Origin: Penium margaritaceum
Lineage: Eukaryota > Streptophyta > Zygnematophyceae > Desmidiales > Peniaceae
Direction: 5' to 3'
Assembly (NCBI GenBank): GCA_023375785.1
Contig: SZWC01006761.1
Coordinates: forward strand, 37,973-61,927
Length of the DNA stretch: 23,955 nucleotides
Shown: piece after piece, positions 20,247-23,955 of the stretch
Layout of the letters: the number at the start of each line of letters is the position of its first letter
Position numbering within the stretch: the stretch's first letter is position 1
The notes under the pieces: generated by a model
Databases searched by the model: none
Told to the model about the DNA's origin: nothing
The model's input: only the letters and a program-made list of their open reading frames with translations
Made by a program: the position numbers and the translations under genes

Positions 20247-20743
20247 ATATAGCATATGCAGAGAGAAATGACAATTGACAGGTCCAGGGCATAAATACCT
20301 GCCGCGGCGCACGGCGGGTGTCGCACGCGGCAGTCCAAGAGCTGTCCTAAAACCGGCCCAAAACCACTGTTTTGGCCGTAACTCTGCGCACACATGTCAG
20401 AATCCTACGCCGTCTGAACCTAGACGTGCAGAATCAAAAGACGGACGCAGCGACTGGTCACATGCATGCATCCATTGACTGAGAGCGAGTATTCAATGCA
20501 GAAACATGTAAATGGGCCTCATGCTCAGTCCGTCGAAAGGCGCCTACAAGACGTAGAAGGCACAGCAAGGAGTCCCGGTGACATCTGGGGCTCTGGAACA
20601 GAGGTCGGTCAGCTCCAGACGGGTAGTCCGCCGCCTGTCGTCGCGCCGGTGTCACCAGGGCCGCCTGCCTCAGGGATCTGCACGAGTATGGACACGGCCG
20701 AGTTGTCACAGTAAACTGTACAGAAACGGCACAAAGTACAACA
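20103..20743 (-). mobile_element. 5' LTR of Copia element B (641 bp)
   Basis: On the minus strand it runs TGTTGTACTTTGTGCCG to GCACTTTCTCA, with terminal TG and CA. It is the 5' LTR because the primer-binding site follows. Length and subtype match the 3' LTR at 7961-8601. A candidate TATA element (GTATTTATGCC) lies at 20290-20300. The right-hand flank, GTTCTGACATC (20744 onward), is Mutator-like arm sequence. Confidence 0.9.
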
Positions 20744-21100
20744 GTTCTGACATCGGAGTGAGACGCATATTTGACCTTCACTAACACAATATTGACTATT
20801 CTTCGCAAGAGAGAAAAAACTACTGCGAAGTAGACAAGCAACCAAGTTTTTGCGAGGGCTAGCTGATTACATGGCATCACCAGCACGCGGTGGACATTTT
20901 TGTGTGCTTTTTCGCGGGTGGACATTTTTACACTGGACAATTTTGTGTGCTACTTCAGGCGGGGACAAATTTGTGTGCTCGCACAGCAACCAGCCATTTC
21001 TGTGAGTTATTCAACGGGGTGGACATTTCTGGGTGCTCGTAAAGCGACTAGCCGGTTTTGTGTTCTACTTTAAAGACCATGCTAAAATTGCATTTTTCTC
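20744..21100 (+). mobile_element. Outer right arm of the Mutator-like element
   Basis: 20744-20814 repeats 8876-8943, and 20815-21100 is the reverse complement of the left outer arm. Several loose copies of GGACATTTTTGTGTGCT occur (near 20891, 20921, 20965 and 21022). It ends CATGCTAAAATTGCATTTTTCTC, the inverted counterpart of the left end. Confidence 0.75.
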
Positions 21101-21109
21101 CAAGAAAGG
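21101..21109 (+). repeat. Right 9-bp target-site duplication of the Mutator-like element
   Basis: CAAGAAAGG, identical to 4943-4951, directly follows the right inverted-repeat end. Confidence 0.75.
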
Positions 21110-21392
21110 CCAATCCCCAAGGCACAGCTGCACTTCTATGTCACTAGGTGGGTCAAACTGGCCCTCAGAGACAGAAAAGGTGTGGCAGTTTTGATTTTGC
21201 TATGCACCTTGTGAAGACAACATATGGCAAAAACAGACAGCAGGTCATGAGCGCAGCACAAGTGCTCCTTACACATTGAAAATCTGAAACATTTTCCCCA
21301 CGAATGTGGAGGTGCACGCCATGTGCCTTAGCGCTATGTCAACATTACCCATGAGTGGTTTCGACGAAGTGAGTGGAATCACCGTAACATGT
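21110..21392. other. Flank between transposon block and minisatellite, no gene recognised
   Basis: This is unique-looking sequence without a convincing open frame or RNA structure. It lies downstream of the minus-strand RCC1 gene, or in a further intron of it. Confidence 0.45.
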
Positions 21393-21662
21393 CAGCATGG
21401 AAGTGAGGGCAGGCGTGGAAGTGGTGGCAGGCGTGGAAGTGATGGCAGGCGTGGAAGTGATGGCAGGCGTGGAAGTGATGGCAGGCGTGGAAGTGATGGC
21501 AGGCGTGGAAGTGATGGCAGGCATGGAAGTGATAGCAGGCATGGAAGTGATGGCAGGCATGGAAGTGATGGCAGGCGTGGAAGTGATGGCAGGCGTGGAA
21601 GTGATGGCAGGCATGGAAGTGATAGCAGGCATGGAAGTGATGGCAGGCATGGAAGTGATGGG
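21393..21662. repeat. 18-bp minisatellite, about 15 copies
   Basis: The unit GGCAGGCGTGGAAGTGAT is repeated in perfect register with a few variants (GGCGTGG/GGCATGG; GATGGC/GATAGC). The variant order shows a five-unit block (two CGT units then three CAT units, the middle one with GATAGC) present twice, so a 90-bp higher-order duplication occurred. It lies just downstream of, or in an intron of, the RCC1 gene. Confidence 0.9.
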
Positions 21663-21734
21663 TATTGGGCAGGAGACGCTGCAGTGAAATGTGCGGAAGG
21701 AGCCCATGGACTCCTCAAAACCCCGAGCACTCCG

Positions 21735-23269
21735 CTAAAGAGGAGGCCAGCCAAAGGACCTTGGAGAGTCCCACACGAAACAGAATCCAGCGCCACACGC
21801 CACAATGCGGCGGAGCGTCTCTTCCTTGACGTCCTCGTTATCTGTCTTCCCTTGATCCACCTCCCTGGGAACCACCTCGCCACAAGCCATCTCCAACGCC
21901 ACTTGCTTAGCCTTCGGCAGTGGCCATGCCAGCGTAGCGCCGCATGCACTAGTGCAGGAGAGATGCTGATGCGCGTCTAGTGGTCTACCAGCAGCATCCA
22001 CCAGTGGCAGTCGAGGCAGGTTGACCACGGTGGGTATCGGGGTGTCGTCGGTGTCCCCATGACCCAGCTGCCCATGTTCACCCCACCCCCACGTAACCAC
22101 TCGCCCATCGTCTGCAAATGCAACACACACACGTGCACACATACACATGTGCACACACACGCATACGCACACGCACACGCACACGCACATGCACATGCGC
22201 ACGCACACGCACACGCACACGCACACGCACACGCACACGCACACGCACACGAACGCGCACACGCACGCGCACACGAACGCGCACAAGCACATACACACGC
22301 ACACGAACGCGCACACACACACGCACACGAACGTGCACACGCACACGCGCACACACCCCCCCCCCCCCCCCCCCCACACGCACGCACACACATACGCAAA
22401 CAGATGTGTAAACAGAGGCATGAGCAGCTGTGCCAATGCATGCAGCAGACAGCTGTGTCCCACCTACACTTGAAAACAATCGAAGGTTTCTACCCAGGCG
22501 TGAAGTCTGAGGCTTTCATTTTCCCATTTTATCCCTGGCACAACTCTTGCCATTCTGCCTGCCATATGGTTTGTGCAAATGGCATTGCTACGGAGAGTCA
22601 CCAACGGCTGCTGAATGCTCAGAAGAAAGCAGAGATGAACGACGCCTATAATAGAGACGGTTGGGAAATGTGCTTTTGCTACGAGGCCGATGAACAGAAA
22701 GGGGTGCTTCGGCAGCAGCAGCGCACCTAGAACGGCTGCTGAATGCTCAGCGCCTGCGGCCACACACACCGCCCTGACTGTGGTGGCTGCTGCTGCTCTT
22801 GCTACTGCTGGCGCTGCCAGTGCTGGTGCTTGCACACGACCACGACATGTGGGCGAGGGAGATGACAAAGCTGAAGCAGAGGAGGTTGGCAACGGCACAT
22901 GCACGACTGGAAGCACCTCCACCTGCAACTCCACCCCCAGCTCCACCTGCACCTGGTGGCTGCTGCTTTGCACAAGATGCGCTGGCGATGTCCCCATCCT
23001 GCTGTTCCCCTGTGCTTTGCCGCCGCCGCAGGAGCAGTAGCAGCATGAGAAAGTAGGCGGTGTTGTAGATGCTGACTGACTGCTGCGTTCGCTTACGACG
23101 AAAACTGTTGGTGTGGCGGATTCCAATGCTGACTCTGCAACCTGTGCGCTGCAACGACAGCTGTCACGGTGGTGTTGGTGGTGTTGGTGTTGGCAGCAGC
23201 CACTGCTGACGACGGAGGGGCCGCACTGGCCAAACACATTGCTGCCCCACGCATAGACTTGTCTGTGTG
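21735..23269 (-). CDS. RCC1-repeat (beta-propeller) protein, two exons, partial
   Basis: Read on the minus strand. Exon 23269-22727 follows the acceptor ATGCAG (23275-23270) and starts QVYAWGSNVFGQCG, an RCC1 blade. A long Ser/Gln/Ala-rich insertion follows, then VCVAAGAEHSAAVL. The exon ends CTAG before GTGCGC at 22727/22726. Exon 22111 onward follows TTTGCAG and, spliced in phase 1, gives a seamless junction: AGAEHSAAVLDDGRVVTW then GWGEHGQLGHG, a textbook RCC1 repeat. This phase agreement supports the 615-base intron (22726-22112). The last exon continues through PTVVNLPRLPLV and RRIVACGAGFCF and may end at TAG 21737-21735, or splice near 21776 (GTGTGG). A GTAAGC at 23096-23091 could be another donor inside the first exon. 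RCC1 propellers act as exchange factors or binding scaffolds; the specific role is unknown. The 5' end is outside the window. Confidence 0.75.
22130..22400. repeat. (ACACGC)n microsatellite with a 20-C run, within the RCC1 intron
   Basis: The repeat ACACGC, with CATGCG, GAACGC and similar variants, fills most of the intron, with an uninterrupted run of 20 C at 22356-22375 (20 G in the gene's sense). It reaches to about 10 bases from the 3' splice site at 22112 on the minus strand. Confidence 0.9.
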
Positions 23270-23270
23270 C

Positions 23271-23694
23271 TGCATGTGCATATACATGTGTATGTGTATG
23301 TGCATGTGCATGTGCATGTGCATGTGCGTGTGCATGTGCACGTGCATGTGCATGTGCATGTGCAGGTGCATGTGCATGTGCATGTGCATGTGCATGTGCA
23401 TGTGCATGTGCATGTGCATGTGCATGTGCAAAATGCACGTGAATGTGCATGTGCATGTGCATGTGCATGTGCATGTGCATGTGCATGTGCATGTGCATGC
23501 GCGTGTGCACGTGCATGTGCATGTGCATGTGCATGTGCATGTGTATGTGCATACGCATGTGCATGTGCATGTGCAAATGCATGTGCATGTGCATGTGCAT
23601 GTGCATATGCATGTGCATGTGCATGTGCACATGAATGTGCATGTGCATGCACATGTGCAAATGCACGTGAATGTGCATGTGCATGTGCATGCAT
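23271..23694. repeat. (TGTGCA)n hexanucleotide array, within an RCC1 intron
   Basis: More than 400 bases consist of TGTGCA units (TGCACA in the gene's sense), with scattered variants (CGTGCA, AAATGCA, GTATGTG). The array runs up to the splice acceptor at 23270, whose CAG is almost part of the repeat. All six frames are open through it (Cys-Met, His-Val, Ala-Cys repeats), which carries no coding meaning. Confidence 0.92.
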
Positions 23695-23754
23695 GGAGTG
23701 AGTATCGGGAAATCTACGAAAACCGAAGAAATGTCGCTCAGGAACAGAGAACAA

Positions 23755-23880
23755 GACGGAAACAGAAACAGAAACAGAAACAGAAACAGAAATAGAAACA
23801 AAAACAGAAACAGAAATAGAAACGGAAACAGAAACAGAAATGGAAATGGAAATGGCAACGGAAATGGGGACGGAAACAGG
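23755..23880 (+). repeat. (GAAACA)n hexanucleotide array
   Basis: About 20 units of GAAACA degrade at the right end into GGAAAT/GGAAAC variants. It is probably another intronic microsatellite of the RCC1 gene. The remaining bases to 23955 show nothing recognisable. Confidence 0.88.
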
Positions 23881-23955
23881 AAGGGCAGAGAGTGATTGCC
23901 AAGTTGTTGTCGACTGTAGAGAGGCTGCGGGATGATAAAAAAAGGCGACACAACC

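Larger units (their letters stand above)
15249..20743 (-). mobile_element. Ty1/Copia retrotransposon B, 5' part
   Basis: Read on the minus strand it has 5' LTR (20743-20103), primer-binding site (20102-20091), long GC-rich leader, gag, protease and integrase, and stops at 15249 in the linker before reverse transcriptase. It is the same family as element A with a different LTR subtype. Its 3' part appears to be 6776-8601 on the plus strand. Two N-joins (16397 and 19977) add duplicated sequence. It is better preserved than A. Confidence 0.85.
4952..21100. mobile_element. Non-autonomous Mutator-like foldback element interrupted by two Copia elements
   Basis: The two ends are inverted repeats: GAGAAAATTGCAAATTTAGC at the left and, on the reverse strand, GAGAAAAATGCAATTTTAGC at the right. 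The GAGA.AATTGC start resembles known Mutator ends and the flanking repeat is 9 bp. Excluding the Copia DNA, the element is about 985 bp in three pieces (4952-5240, 8602-8943, 20744-21100). Put in order, these give two arms of about 475 bp and a loop of about 25 bp. No transposase is encoded, so it would need one supplied elsewhere. Arm similarity by eye is roughly 75-85 percent. Assignment to the Mutator superfamily rests on the ends and target duplication only. Confidence 0.65.

Noticed and set aside
20458..20940. Small protein genes within the LTR and foldback arms (also 4926-5282, 5596-5874, 8933-9226)
   Set aside because: They recur in every LTR copy only because the DNA is repeated; no domain, and they cross LTR/arm boundaries.
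21306..21980. (GRRGSD)n repeat protein on the plus strand
   Set aside because: The 18-bp minisatellite stays open in several frames; the frame runs antisense into the RCC1 exon and has no recognisable domain.
22118..22473. His-Thr or Arg-Thr repeat proteins over the CA-rich arrays
   Set aside because: All frames are open because the repeat has no stops, and the region is an intron with phase-consistent splice sites.
787..23269. The left BTB/BACK-like exon and the right RCC1 exons as halves of one RCC1-BTB gene split by inversion
   Set aside because: The shared 9-bp repeat and matching inverted ends at 4952 and 21100 show that both flanks are joined to the same insertion in their original relative orientation, so the genes are simply convergent neighbours.
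23271..23694. CRISPR-like or centromere-type array
   Set aside because: Units are 6 bp with no spacers; it is a simple microsatellite.

Overview
The window looks like nuclear DNA of a eukaryote in the green-plant lineage. Three things suggest this: Ty1/Copia retrotransposons primed by a TGGTATCAGAGC site (typical of plant Copia elements), an element with Mutator-like ends, and GT-AG introns packed with microsatellites. A charophyte alga such as Chara would fit, but that is inference. No tRNA, rRNA, CRISPR array or bacterial-type operon was seen.

Layout. (1) 1-786 is pyrimidine-rich and (TGTGCTTG)n DNA, probably an intron. (2) 787-3543 (+) is the last coding exon of a protein with a BTB/BACK-like helical segment followed by about 800 low-complexity residues (polyAla, Gly-Tyr, polyGln, Arg/Ser). 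(3) 3544-4942 is 3' flank, including an artefact-like duplication around a single N. (4) 4943-21109 is one nested transposon block. (5) 21110-23955 is the end of a minus-strand RCC1-repeat gene whose introns hold large microsatellites. The two host genes converge on the transposon block.

The transposon block can be decoded. Its outer ends (4952 and 21100) are inverted repeats starting GAGAAAA.TGCAA, flanked by a 9-bp direct repeat CAAGAAAGG. This suggests a non-autonomous Mutator-like foldback element of about 1 kb, here in three pieces: 4952-5240, 8602-8943 and 20744-21100. Two Copia elements of one family but different LTR subtypes (A and B) are inserted in its two arms. Element A has its 5' part at 8944-15248 (+) and its 3' part at 5241-6172 (-). 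Element B has its 5' part at 15249-20743 (-) and its 3' part at 6776-8601 (+). Flipping about 6173-15248 would place both as head-to-tail minus-strand elements with matching LTR subtypes, and A would then have a GAAAG target duplication. The flip is either a real inversion or a scaffold error. Four single-N joins, each flanked by a 240-345 bp near-perfect direct duplication, show that this assembly has unmerged contig ends.

Both Copia polyproteins (gag, protease, integrase, reverse transcriptase, RNase H in one frame) are broken. Most clear nonsense changes are CAG to TAG or CGA to TGA. The leader of B carries four TGACGTCA palindromes about 20 bp apart.
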